Part shown: one piece after another, positions 1 through 11,268 of the stretch
Position numbering within the stretch: the first letter of the stretch is position 1
How the letters are laid out: each line of letters begins with the position of its first letter
NCBI GenBank assembly: GCA_030278955.1
Contig: JAOANR010000005.1
Span: forward strand, 31,301,849-31,365,848
Length of the DNA stretch: 64,000 nt
Direction of reading: 5' to 3'
DNA from: Hygrophila difformis
Lineage: Eukaryota > Streptophyta > Magnoliopsida > Lamiales > Acanthaceae
Translations under genes and position numbers: made by a program
The notes under the pieces: generated by a model
Databases searched by the model: none
Told to the model about the DNA's origin: nothing
The model's input: only the letters and a program-made list of their open reading frames with translations

Positions 1-759
1 GAGAGAGTGAGAGAATGGAAGAGTGGGGCCATTGTTTTTGAGTATTTATTGCAGCTTTTATATTTCTATTTTTTTTTCTTAAATTTTTGTTGTAACATTC
101 AAATTGAATTATTTTTTTTATGTTATACACCCTAGGTAGCTACTTGTTTCATTATTTACTTTTCTTTAAAAAAAATTTTATTGTTAAACTACAATGTGAC
201 GACTTTTTTTTTTCATGTTAATTTCCACCCAGCGATTTTCTTTTTAGTAGTTTTTTTTAATCTATGTCATGACATTTAATTTGCAGTTTCATGTTTTTAA
301 AATATTTAAAAATATTTTTTTGGAATTTTTTATTCAAAAATTTTAAAATATAAATAATTAAATTATTTTTTAGAGTTAATAAATTAAAATATAAATCAAT
401 AAATATAATAATAGTAAGTGGGTCCCCTAAATACCTACCTTTTTGGTATTGTTGTTGGGGAAAGAATTTTATTTATAGGTTGAGGTATTTAACTTTTGAT
501 GTGGCGCTGATTTGGCACCTAAATACCTGGAATTGATGTATTACTGTTGGAGAAGGCCTAACAACACAATCATAATTATTCCCAAGAGAGTGAGAGGGGC
601 GGCCAAGCTAAGAGGGTCTTCTTGGAGATCCAATTTTCTCTCCATCCGTCCATCCGGAGTTCATACGGGTCGGGAACAGTCTGGAAGATTTCTAGTTGCA
701 GATCTGCTTTGGAAAGGTAATTTTCGTAACAATTCTAGTAGATATATTATAATACCATG
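1..759. other. AT-rich intergenic DNA, no gene recognised
   Basis: Low-complexity A/T-rich sequence followed by a moderately GC-rich stretch (about 540-730). The open frame at 512-877 runs across the Stowaway boundary at 762 and resembles no known protein, so it is not called. The block around 420-530, with paired CTAAATACC motifs, could be part of another small transposon, but I could not define its ends. Confidence 0.6.
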
Positions 760-761
760 TA

Positions 762-1249
762 CTCCCTCCGTCCCATTAAAAGTGACCATTATTCTTTTTT
801 GGGGTGTCCCATTAAAAGTGGTCACTATTCTTTTTTGGGGTGTCCCATTAAAAGTGGTCACTTTCCCTTTTAAGTAAATTAGATTAACATAAACATGATT
901 AAAAACCCCACAATAATGACAATTGTACTTTCTGCACAAAATCCCTATATATGTTTAACCATTAATATCTCAAATGGGTATAAATAAAAATTATATAAAA
1001 TATATATTCTAAAACTATACGATTAGACGATTCCAACAAGATCACACTTGACTATTTTTGTCTTTCTAAATCATTACGATAACATTAAGTCAAAGTTAAA
1101 TAATAAATATGGTTAAAAGTCAAATGTAACCATTATAAATTAGATGGATGAATTAGTCAAATTTACTCACACCACTTTAACTACTAAATCCCACTACCTA
1201 AATTCACGTGCCCAAAAGAAAGGGGCCACTTATATTGGGACGGAGGGAG
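762..1249. mobile_element. Stowaway-type (Tc1/mariner) MITE, about 488 bp
   Basis: Terminal inverted repeats begin CTCCCTCCGTCCCATT and end GGGACGGAGGGAG, flanked by TA on both sides (760-761 and 1250-1251). That is the signature of plant Stowaway elements. There is no coding capacity. The left end holds three tandem copies of a unit of about 38 bp (starting near 772, 809 and 847, each with CCATTAAAAGTG). The right end has one diverged equivalent, so the two ends are asymmetric. Confidence 0.9.
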
Positions 1250-1319
1250 TATGTGTTATGTATGTGTTGGCATCCAATAACGATACCTGGGCACGGACCA
1301 CATAGGTGTGTTCCATCAG

Positions 1320-1823
1320 CAGGGCCGTTCCTGAGATTTTAGAGGCCCTCGGAAAGAATAAAATAATAGGGCCCCATTAATTTTTTTATTATTTTTTTTC
1401 TGAACAGCCTATGATAGGAAATGGTAGTGGAAATCCATACCACACAAATTATGATAAAGGGGAGGGACAGTTGGGGACTTCACCACTAGGCGAAGTCTTC
1501 ATATCCACATTAAATTTAAATAAGTACATAATTAAAAATTATTAAAAGAAACTATATCCATACTAAACTTTTTCCTTTCACGGATTTAGATTATGAAAGA
1601 AATCAAATTTACTACAATTTTTAGAGAAGAAAAAATCTAATGAAAAATTAATTATTAGTTTTATCATATTTAAACAAAAGAAAAAAGAATCGAATGAAAA
1701 ATTAATAGTATATAAAATAGAAAAAATAAAAAGTTATTAAAATTTTAAAATAATTTTTGGGCCCCTTTTAACTATGGGCCCTGGGCGATCGCACTTCTGG
1801 CCGCCCCCTCCGGACCGGCCCTG
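1320..1823. mobile_element. Non-autonomous hAT-type element (504 bp)
   Basis: Starts CAGGGCCG and ends CGGCCCTG. It is flanked by a perfect 8-bp direct duplication TCCATCAG at 1312-1319 and 1824-1831. Eight-base duplications and CAGGG-type termini are typical of hAT transposons. No transposase is encoded; the interior is A/T rich. It lies directly next to the 5' coding remnant of the PPR pseudogene: the duplication reads in frame with PPR-like codons that follow it. Confidence 0.88.
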
Positions 1824-3548
1824 TCCATCAGAAGTAACCGTCCGCCGCCTTGCCAAAGCTGACCGCGTCTCTGACATCTAGGGATGTCAACTTTACCCGT
1901 AGGGTCAGGTAATCCGTCGGGTAATCGGGTATCGGGTAGGGTAGGATAGAGATAATCGGGTAATCGGATAGGGTATTACCCGAAATCGAAATAAATCATA
2001 TCGGGTGCGGGTATTTCATATATTACCCGATTACCCGACCCGATTACCCGATTAAATATATATATATTTATTTATCAATATATATATTTATATATTGAGA
2101 TACATTTATATGTTTGTTTATTTATTTTTATATTTCATATTTATTAACGTTTTTGAGATTTGGCAGTATAAAGATTTATGAATTTTTTTACCGAATATTC
2201 TTAAATATTACAGTATTTATTTATGTTGCTTTAGCAGTTTCTTTTAAATTTTTGTTCTCGTGCAATAATGAAGGTTTTATTTTATTTTTTTATGGTGAAA
2301 AATAAGTTTTTTCTTTATTAAAGTTGGGTCGGGTAGAGTCGGGTAACTATATAATATTTAAGATTTCGGATACCCGTTTATCCGCGGATAATCCGCATAC
2401 CCGACGGGTATTACCCGAATCCTACCCGATATTTAATTTTAGGGTAATAGAGTAGGGTAAGGGTAGGATAATTATATTTGGGGTAGTGAGTGGAGGTGGC
2501 CTACCCGTACCCTACCATACCCGTTTACATCCCTACTGACATCCAGAACTTCCTCGAGTCGCACAAATGTAAGCCGCAAATCAAGCAGGAGCCTTCCTCT
2601 CCTCCCTCATTCGATCGTACGGGGTCGCCCGATTGTTGGAGAATGCCGTCAGCACCTACAACGAGATGACAGAATTGGGCACCCCTCGATCCTCTCTTTC
2701 ATTCAATTGCCTTCTAACAGCTTGTATTGACTGCAAAGTCTGCGATCGCGTCCCCGCCTATTTCGACGAATACCCTGCGAAATTTGGATTCGAGAGTGAC
2801 GTATATTCCTACGGGATTCTGATCAAGGCGTATTGCCTGATGGATTCCCCAGAAAAGGCGATGGAGAAGTTGGATGATTTGGAGGAGAAAGGAATCAGGA
2901 TTAGTGCCATTATTTTCAATACAATTCTGAACGCTTTGTACAAGAAGGGTCAGGTTGATGAGGCAGGCAGCAATGTTTCGGAATGAGATGGTAAAGAAAA
3001 GGGGCGTTACGCCCGACCAAGGGTCTTATAATGTGAGGCTTTTGCACATTTGCAATAGTAATGGGAAGATGGAGGATACCAAGGTTTTGATTGGGGAAAT
3101 GGAGAGTGCCGGATTGGAACCAGACACCATTACCTTCAACTATTTGATGACCGGCTATTGTTTGAATGGAAAAATGGATGAAGCCAAGGAGGTTTACGAT
3201 CACTTGTTGAATGCCAAAGGGCTCAATCCAAATGCAGGAACCTTTAGGACACTAGTGTTTCATTTGTGTAGGAAAGAACTTTACATGACGGCGTACAAAA
3301 TGTTCAAGAAGAGTGTGGGTTCAGAGAAGATTCCAAATTTTGGCACTTTGAAGTGTTTATTGGAGGGTTTGGTGAAGAAGGGGCATATGGCTGAGGCTAA
3401 AACTATGGTTAGGATATTGAATACGAGGTTCAATCCCAATTTGTCAGTGGAGTGGAGTGGAGGGAACTCACAAAGGAACTTGGATTCGATTGGACCGCAC
3501 AGAGGAGGAGGAGTTCGACTCTTGACTTATCAAAAGGTAGAGATTTAA
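1824..3548 (+). pseudogene. PPR protein pseudogene (At2g18520/At4g36680-like), split by a hAT element
   Basis: With the element at 1879-2535 and one duplication copy removed, 1824-1878 and 2544 onward read as one PPR protein: RRLAKADRVSDIQNFLESHK, then repeats such as SFNCLLTACI, YSYGILIKAYCL, TFNYLMTGYCLNGKMDEAKE and TFRTLVFHLC. Such proteins bind organellar RNA, and the relatives named are mitochondrial. The frame is broken near 2591 (just after KQEP), again near 2962-2970, and near the C-terminal end around 3450. The N-terminal targeting region is not recognisable upstream of 1312. Absence of introns in 2544-3548 is normal for this family. With two element insertions and at least two frameshifts it cannot be functional. 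The family assignment rests on recognised sequence similarity. Confidence 0.85.
1879..2535. mobile_element. Non-autonomous hAT-type element (657 bp) inside the PPR pseudogene
   Basis: Ends are TAGGGATGTCAA and TTTACATCCCTA, flanked by a perfect 8-bp duplication CTGACATC (1871-1878 and 2536-2543). Removing it rejoins PPR codons in frame (VSD|IQN). Both subterminal regions are packed with the motif GGGTA/TACCCGA in opposite orientation, as expected for transposase binding sites. The 63-aa open frame in its A/T-rich centre (2114-2305) is not a credible gene. Confidence 0.92.
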
Positions 3549-5216
3549 TACTCTGACTTACTACCATTAAATTACTCGAGTTGTATAAATGCCTATTTGA
3601 GAGCTCAAAAAGCATAATTGATAACAGTTAATAAAATTATTTTGTTTCTTAGGAAATAAAGTTGAATTCTTGTTATAGTTGTGGACTACAAAATCCAATT
3701 TGATCACGATAGCGGCAAGTTTTGGGGAATTGATTCAAGTGCTTTAGATTAGCTAGGTTGTTCAAGTTATATATAGATATTTAATGCATCTCCTGCTACT
3801 GTAACATGGAACCTATATAAAATTTCACTCATGCCTGTGACCAGTTTTCATCATTCGATAAAGTAAATAAATAAATAAAAATCAGCGGGTGTAGTTTCCA
3901 GTTTTGTTACTTACCATGTTTGGTATCAAGAATGAGGACATGAAATATTGGATGTTCAATCTGCGTAACTCATTCATCCAGTCAATCTAGAAGCAATTGA
4001 TAGTGATTAGTGAACAATTCTATCTGATTCATCCACTATTATGTTCTTTCCTTTTCTTTTTTTTATCATCCTTGTATATATGCCTGGCAGTTGCAATTGT
4101 TTGTTAGTATTTGCTTCGCTTTACCACATGATATTGATTTTTACATGTTTTTTTTTTGTTTTTTTTTTTTAAAAAAATGAGTGCAGCTTCTGGTATATCA
4201 TCTGACTGAGTGTGGACACAACGTTGATTAGCCTCAAAACCAGGCCAAAAGCATGACAACTCAGTAGGGAGGAATTAGGGAGTACATGAGGAACATCGTT
4301 ACAAATTTCTGCATTCCTTCTGCCCCAACTTAACGGTTGATTTTTCAATCTTCAATTTTCTTGAAAGTTATGATCATAAGTTTTATTAATGAAGGATAAA
4401 TGGATAGTTCATAAGAAGGCCAGTATTTGAAAGGTTTGGGGAAATCAATGAATCTTGTGTGTATGTGTGTTTGCAGAGGCATATGGAGTTGGGATGACTC
4501 GTCCATCTTCATTGGTAACATGAGAAGAGGAGTGAATATCATCTCTCTATTGCTGGGAGTAAAATGGTCGCTAACTAGCACGAGAAGATTAAAGCATGAG
4601 TTGTCCCAGATATTTGGGAGAAGGGAAGGCAACTAGCACCGGAAGCAGATACTCCAGCCTGTAGTGAAAAAATTGTTACTTGTAGTAACTAACTAGTCCT
4701 CAGGGACATGTTTCCTTCGTATCTCTTGTATTTATTTCCGTTTAAATGTACATGCTCTGGTAGATTCCTGAGGAACACGGTAGTATGTATGGTAGGTTAG
4801 GGCTATGCTGTCCTGACTTCTGAGTTGGTTGTTTGCTTGGGAAAAACTGAGTCTTGTTCTGAAAAGATTTGTGGGGTAGAAAATTTGCAATTTGCTCATG
4901 CAGACGACAGAACGATTGATGATTATGCAAAGTGATAGATCGACAGTTTGATTATGTGATGCTGAATGGTGACCAAGACTCATCTTCATTGAACAAATTT
5001 TAAAAGGGAATAACTTTCAAAATTAATAAATTCTTTTAAAATACTATTTGTTGATATATAATACTATTATTTAGTCGTATCATGAAGTTTCGGAGCAACT
5101 AGGCTACGTGTTATGTACACTAATTAATGTTAGACGACGTCAAAAAATAGGTTTTCATGATTTTCTAAACTATTGGGGAGTAATTTTAACATAATTTTTT
5201 TTTTTTTTTGCCAAAC
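3549..5216. other. Intergenic DNA downstream of the PPR pseudogene
   Basis: No conserved coding sequence seen. Short open frames (for example 4427-4636 and 4732-4989) have no recognisable motif. The stretch may contain the old 3' untranslated region of the PPR gene. A run of T at 5196-5209 lies just before the CACTA insertion point. Confidence 0.5.
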
Positions 5217-5219
5217 AGC

Positions 5220-5690
5220 CACTACAAGAAAAAAGCTAAATAGCGACCGTCAGATGCGGTCGGCAAGACCGATTTTTGCGTCGTTTTCTCCCTTTGCGAC
5301 CGTCTTCCCGACCGCAAAACGACGGTCGGTAAATCCTCAGTTGGTACTCGGGCGCCGACCATTCGGAGTGGCGGTCGTTGAATTCAACGACCGTTTTACC
5401 GACCGTCCGACGGTCGGAATATTTAACGACCGAATAAGCCGGTCATTAAGGCGGTCGCCAAAATTAGTCAATGAATTCGCTTTTGTTGACTCTTCCGACC
5501 GATTTTTGGGTCGGTACATCGGTCGGTATATATAGCGACAGGCTTAACGACCGGCGTCGCGGTCGTAAACGAGCGTACATTATTGACTTTTTATTGACTT
5601 TAGCGACCGGGAATACGGTCGCAATGACGGTCGGCAAACTTTGGAGACCATTTTACCGACCGATTTGACGGTCGGTATGTTCGGCACTGG
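5220..5690. repeat. CACTA subterminal repeat array, 3' end of the element
   Basis: Many copies of GACCG/CGGTC-containing units in both orientations (for example GCGACCG, GACGGTCGG, CCGACCG). These are the expected binding sites of the TNPA-like protein. The matching array at the other end is at about 45585-45799. The interval 5700-6026 that follows holds only non-coding CACTA sequence with a 51-bp near-tandem duplication around AAGAATCAGAAATACA (5734 and 5785). Confidence 0.85.
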
Positions 5691-6028
5691 CAGCCAGACC
5701 AATTGGCCTACTGGTGTATCCAAACCTGCTGCAAGAATCAGAAATACAATTCATAATATTATATCAAACCAGGAATCAGAAACAAGAATCAGAAATACAC
5801 AGCACTTAAGCTTAATAATTACATCAAACCACATGTATATTATATAGCTACCATTCATAATCCTTGGGCTATACATAATGCCCTCAAAACAGTTCTCAAA
5901 ATACATGTCATTTTGCTTAACTACATCAAACAAACACCATAAAGTGCATAAACAAAAGTTTGCAATCTCCTAATCCTGATATAAATACATAAGTCCTATT
6001 AACAAAAGACAGTGGTCAATATCTCATA

Positions 6029-6287
6029 CTACCTCTGTCTCATTATAATCGCTACGGACCCACCTGACACGTATGCCGATACATATTTTTAACGGTTGAT
6101 AACTTAAATTGTGTACAATAAAAAATTATAAAAATTTGATATTCTAAAACTACAAGATTAGACGAATCTAACAAGTCTCACTTGACTATATTTTTTCTTA
6201 TATAACTATCATAAAAATACGAATCAAACTTAAACAGTGAATAATGCCAAAAAGTCAAAGGTGACAATCAAAATGAGACGGAGGAAG
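6029..6287. mobile_element. Stowaway-type MITE inside the CACTA element
   Basis: Left end CTACCTCTGTCTCATTATAA and right end AATGAGACGGAGGAAG form imperfect inverted repeats, flanked by TA at 6027-6028 and 6288-6289. About 259 bp, no coding capacity. It lies in the CACTA 3' untranslated region, a short way downstream of the Transposase_24 stop codon at 6318. Confidence 0.8.
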
Positions 6288-6754
6288 TATATCACCAAAA
6301 GAAGTAACAAAATGTCATCAATGCACACCAATATCACCTAATCCTCCAGATGCCCCTCCAGATTCATCATCTCCCGGGGAGGGTGGTCCACGACCTCGTT
6401 GCAATCTCTCCATGATAATGGCCAGAAATGACCATTATTTTCAATCCATTTCCGTGTCTGAAACGGGCATTTGATCGCATTCCGGTCTTACATTAAGTAA
6501 GAAAGCAGTTGAATTGGACTGATTTATGCATAGTTATAAAAATATTGAGCTGGTATGAAAAATGCATAAATATGTAATTTTATTACACATTTATGTTAGA
6601 AAAATCCAAAAACATGAGAAAAAGAAAAGAAAAGAAAAAGGAATGAAAGAGATGGGCAAAAGAATAAAACAAGCCCACAAAATACAAAAAGATGGGAAAA
6701 GAGAGAAAAACCCACAAAAATACATGTTCCGGCCCATCAGGCCCAATAAGGTGA

Positions 6755-7115
6755 ACCAGTCGCGAGACTGGCATCCTGGCGCTATCCATGGTCCCGCGAC
6801 AGGGGGCAGGCTCGCGCCACAATGATGAAATGCAAAGGAACCAGCCCTGGGACATCCTGTCGCTAGGTCCGTGGCGCGAGACCATGGCTAGCGACACAGA
6901 GGGGTTCCGCGCCACACCAGCATGATGAAGAAGAAACTGACCCCAGACCCCTGTCGCTAGCCCCGTGGCGCGATCCATGGTCTCGCGACAGGAGTATGGC
7001 TAGCGACACAGAGTTGAAGACCAGACCCAGTCGAGAAGCTTTGCAGCATAATGCCTCAGTTCGCGCCACATCACGTGATCCGCGACATGGCTGAGATGTG
7101 TGTGATGACTTGCGA
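6755..7115. repeat. GTCGC-motif palindrome array upstream of the LTR TATA box
   Basis: Repeated GTCGCGA, GTCGCTAG and CTAGCGACA units pair as nested inverted repeats, for example TGTCGCTAG near 6858 with CTAGCGACA near 6890, and TGTCGCTAGCC near 6951 with GGCTAGCGACA near 6990. The array ends about 45 bp before the TATA box at 7159. An equivalent copy is in the 3' LTR (about 29951-30311). Confidence 0.75.
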
Positions 7116-7158
7116 CACGGGCCTCAGATCAAGGCCCATGGGCCTAGGGTTTCACTTC

Positions 7159-7166
7159 TATAAATA
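7159..7166 (+). promoter_or_regulatory. TATA box of the Athila LTR
   Basis: TATAAATA, preceded by the palindrome array and followed by sequence with little secondary structure. It is the best candidate for the LTR transcription start (start expected near 7190). The copy in the 3' LTR is at 30355-30362. Confidence 0.6.
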
Positions 7167-7794
7167 TGAGGTGATTCCTTTGAGCTAAGGGTTAGACTCT
7201 CATTTTCTTGAAGACAGATTGAAGGATTTCTCTCTAGGTAGTTTAGTTTAGTTTTAATCTTTTGTATTATTTAATTTTCTGCCCTAGTCTAGCTTAATGT
7301 AGGTTATTTATCTTGCCGTTTTCTGTTTTCAGTAGCCTAAGCTAGCCAGTTTAATATGTTATTTCCTTTTCAAACCTTGTTTTTAGGGTTTTGTGTTATC
7401 CAAAATGATGGGTATTAACAAACCCACTAATAAAATGGGAAAATATTCATCCAATGTGTCCCAAAACCATGAAATGGGTTTCACAACCCATGGATTACTG
7501 CTTTTATTTTTCTTTTGGGGTCATTTGACCCCCATTTCCTTGTTTTTGTGCTTACTGTTTTCTTCTATTGAGGACAGCATGCATGTTTCGTGAGTGATCA
7601 AACCCTATATTAGGATTATGCTTCTTTTTAAATATTGTTTTAGGTAGATTTATTTTTGTTTAAGCATGTTCTTGTAGATTTTGAATTTTGTTGGGTTATT
7701 TTAGCTTAGAAATGCTTTTTAATCTGAAATAGGGTGAGATCACGCTGTTTGCATGCCACTGTTCACTTTTACCTTTACTGACTCATGTCCTGAA

Positions 7795-8345
7795 CCATCC
7801 ATGTCGCTAACCTCTTCCTGTCGCGAGACCACGTCTAGCGACAGGAAGGCTGTTCCGCGACATGGGTGTCTAGGGGCACTTGTCCTAATATTCTGAAATT
7901 CCTAGTCGCGAGGCACTTCTGTCGCGGACCCACGGTACGCGACACAAATCCTGCTTAGCGACCAGGGACCCAAATCCCTTCTATTTTCTTTTGCATGGCT
8001 CCTGTCGCGGACCCATGGTCCGCGACACAATTTTTGATCCGAGACAGGGAATTATGCCTTGCATTTTCATTTTGAAGACCCAGTCGCTAGACATCTTGTC
8101 GCGGACCCACGGTTCGCGACACAACTCCAGACTAGCGACTGGGAACCAAACACTTAGAAATTTCCAGAGGCAACTCTGTGTCGCTAAACACCTGTCGCGG
8201 AGTCGCGGACCCATGGTCCGCGACACAACTTTCGTCTAGCGACACAGGATGAAACTCTGCCAAAATTTTTGGAAATCTGTCGAGGTACCCATGTCGCGGG
8301 TCTAGGCTCATGACACCATTTATGGTATCTCGACAGAATCCTTCT
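7795..8345. repeat. Second GTCGC palindrome array in the Athila LTR
   Basis: Several perfect or near-perfect hairpins. Around 8005-8030, arms TGTCGCGGACC and GGTCCGCGACA flank a 3-base loop. Around 8080-8141 and 8175-8245 the same inner hairpin is enclosed in an outer stem built from GTCGCTA and TAGCGAC. This array lies downstream of the TATA box and would be transcribed. The solo LTR at 31493 interrupted the corresponding array in the 3' LTR. Confidence 0.8.
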
Positions 8346-11251
8346 CCCTATTTAAATTCCAAAATTCCTATCTTCTACCCTCCATTATATTGCAAAAACT
8401 CACATCTGAATCCCACGGATTAAGATGTAATATCCTAGAATTGCAATATAAGGCGTTATGCTGCCAAAATTCTGATTCTCCATTTCCCATTCATTAATTA
8501 ATTGAACCCTCTAGTCACTAATGATTGATGATTCTGATTAGCAATAATCAAGTCACTAATTGTTGTGATTAAAGGATCTTTGTTCAATTGCCATTAAAAT
8601 AATTTTCTATAAACAAAATCATGATGTCTTAAACAGATAATCCGGACTGTAATCACTTATGGTAGGAGGGATTATTTAAGCCATCAATTATGGATTAATT
8701 CCATCACCTTGCATGAGAAACCAATGTCTCTCATGCGAGTTCCTCTCTTTATTTCAATTTGTTTTGTCTTTTGTGTATTGTGTGTAACAATTAGTAAAGA
8801 CTACATCAGACTAATGTTGGCGGGTATTCCCTCATGGATAACTAGCTCGTATTCTGGGTATTAATTACTAAGTGTTATTTTGCATGGTCTGGATGACTGT
8901 CAGTGGAAGCCTTGGCGGTTCGCCCATCCGGGGTTATAATAGCTGCTCGGCTGACTCCCATCCAGATACAGTTTATTTTATGTATCTTAATTTCCAACCC
9001 AAATTCCAATCTGCAATAAAACTCTGTTAATGTCTGTCAACATTAGCTGATAAGTACTGCAGAGAGGAAGCATGTAGGTTTTTATCCGAATTCACAGACA
9101 GTGAAGGCCCAACTGGCACTGACACTGCCATTATAGGACCTAAGCTGTCTAAATTCGCTCCATCCGAGTAATTGGGAGATTGGATAGTAGGTGTTTACAG
9201 TCCACCCGATTATTCTGCCATTACTCTGGTCTCCTGACCATTTCATATCTGTGTTTCACATTCTGTCTAGACCTGCATCTATATTTTGGGTCAATTAATT
9301 TTACACTTCCCTATATCCTTATGCATGATAATATTATGTACTATTGTGGTCTGTAATTATTTTGGGATCCTTCCCTTGGACAACAGAAGTCTAGATCTTA
9401 AACAGATATTGCTTATTAAATTTCCAACAAAAATCTCTTTATAAAATCCGGATCTGAGTAAGGGATAAATTCTTCAGTTGTGACTAATTCATATTCTATC
9501 AAGGGTTGATTTTTGGGAATTTAGAAGCAGAGTCAGCAAATAGGTCTCATCTAGACTGAAAGGATCTGTGTTTTAAACTGAGAATCTAGTACCTGTTTAG
9601 GGAATGATTTTCAAATTCATTATTTTCCAAAATTGCTGTTTGTTAGGAATCTAAGATTAAATATTACACCGAGATGGGGTCCACTTGGGCTCAAATACAG
9701 TGTAGTAAATAATTTTAGAGGAACATCATCCAGGCCTTGGTTATTTTCTAAGATAGGGTTGAGTTTCTTTCAACTGCTATCCTCCTCTGCCAAAGCCTAT
9801 TTTTGAGTCCTGAGTGAGTACATCCGGAACAAACTAATTTATTAGTTCGTTTCATTAGTTTGTATCTCATAATCACCCGGAAGGAAGTGAACACACAAGT
9901 GGTTCACCAAGAGCCGGGAATTCTTGATCCATATCCTTTCATTCTGATAGGGAGCTGTCTTTTACTACCAGGGTCAGACCTTCAAAACCTCCGAGTGATA
10001 GGTTTTAAATGCTTTCTTTAATGCTTTCTTTAACGCTCTCTTTTAACTGCTTTCTCTAGAGGTCACTCGGTTGTATTGAGAGTTGCGTAACTGCTACTAG
10101 GATTGATAGTTAAGGGATAGTTTAGGGCTTAATTAGAATCTTTGGGTGTGACATGGGGGGGATGATAGTAGTACTTGGCATTTCAATAAATGATTTGTCA
10201 GGTGTTGCTTTTCCACCACAGATGAAGTAACACACCCAGGCCAGGGCAGTTACGAATCTGTGGTATCTTAGAATTTGCGGTCTTAAAAACATGTAAACTC
10301 ACACTGTAAGTACCTGTCTGTTAAAGGGAAAGCAGTATTGAGAGCATGAGAATTAGCTATCTGATAGAATTATTCCAAGCAAAGATCTGTGTATAAAATG
10401 GAAGTTTAATACTGCCTTATTTAAATCTTGTCCAATTTCATTCTTTTCTCCCTGTCCCTTCTGTCTACATTATGATTCAGCTTCACAGCTGGCATAGTGT
10501 AATTATTCACTGCTTCCGTAGATAGTGTTTATCGCATTCTTAGAAAAATTTTGCCCGCTTCTTAGAATAGATTTATTTGCTGTGTAGAATAGATTTAAAC
10601 GCCTTTATAGCTTAGTTTAAATTCATGTCAGTAGTTGTTAATCACTTTTCAAACCTATTGGAGCAATACGAATGGAAAATCTAGTAAAACGACGTGGGCC
10701 CTGCTTCTATCGCACATCCTCCAGTGAACGATCCGGTCTTACTATAAATTACTGCAATTTTTGACACCGTACGCTTTCGGGGGCATAGTTTCTTAACACG
10801 AGTAATAAAAACGTGACAACCTATAAATATATCCCTAATCCTAACTCCGTCATCATAAATTGGTTTCATTTAAATAAAATTGAAAACCAGGATCATGATT
10901 TTTCAGAAAATGCTCACGTAGTGGGAATGTGATAAAAGTTTCGTGGCGCGGATTTTCATGACATGAAATTATGATAAATTTCATGATGCCTATGGCCAGG
11001 GACCTTCAGTGTGACAGACTGAAGGTTAAGATTAAAACTATCTATCCCGGCTGCACCGTGAAAGTTGTCAAAAGTTTCGTGCCAGGAAGGTCCACAGCGC
11101 CGTTTGAAATCAAAGTTTCCCACATGAGTAATAAAAAGTGAAATATATCCTTAAACCCCTTTCCCGCGAATCATAATTCCTTTCATTCAATAAATTCAAT
11201 CCTGATATATTTTTATAAAATACTCGTGTTGCGAAATTGTCAAAAGTTTCA

Positions 11252-11268
11252 TGGCGCCGTTGCCGGGG
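11252..11268 (+). other. Athila primer binding site
   Basis: TGGCGCCGTTGCCGGGG follows the terminal CA of the 5' LTR directly. It is complementary to the 3' end of plant tRNA-Asp, the known primer for Athila-type elements. The 141 bp up to the gag start is untranslated leader. Confidence 0.85.

Larger units (their letters stand above)
6413..11251 (+). repeat. Athila 5' LTR (4,839 bp)
   Basis: Uninterrupted LTR, nearly identical to 29609-37113 once the solo LTR there is removed. Differences seen by eye are scattered single bases plus indels inside the GTCGC palindrome arrays (for example an extra GTCGCGGA unit near 8195 here). Athila LTRs are usually much shorter. The last 450 bp contain degenerate earlier copies of the LTR/PBS junction (see findings). 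No credible gene inside; the open frames at 6562-6825, 6583-6978 and 10681-10869 recur in the other LTR only because the LTRs are identical. Confidence 0.92.

Noticed and set aside
512..877. 121-aa open frame on the plus strand
   Set aside because: It runs into the triplicated end of a Stowaway MITE and its repeats are translations of that repeat.
4142..4180. T and A homopolymer runs (also 5196-5209 and 51853-51871)
   Set aside because: Simple A/T runs common in plant intergenic DNA, with no associated structure.
4427..4636. 69-aa open frame downstream of the PPR pseudogene
   Set aside because: No motif, no splice-consistent neighbours and not recognisable as any protein.
6562..6978. Overlapping open frames in the Athila LTR, repeated at 29758-30174
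   Set aside because: They recur only because the LTRs are identical. Opposite strands overlap and the content is low-complexity.
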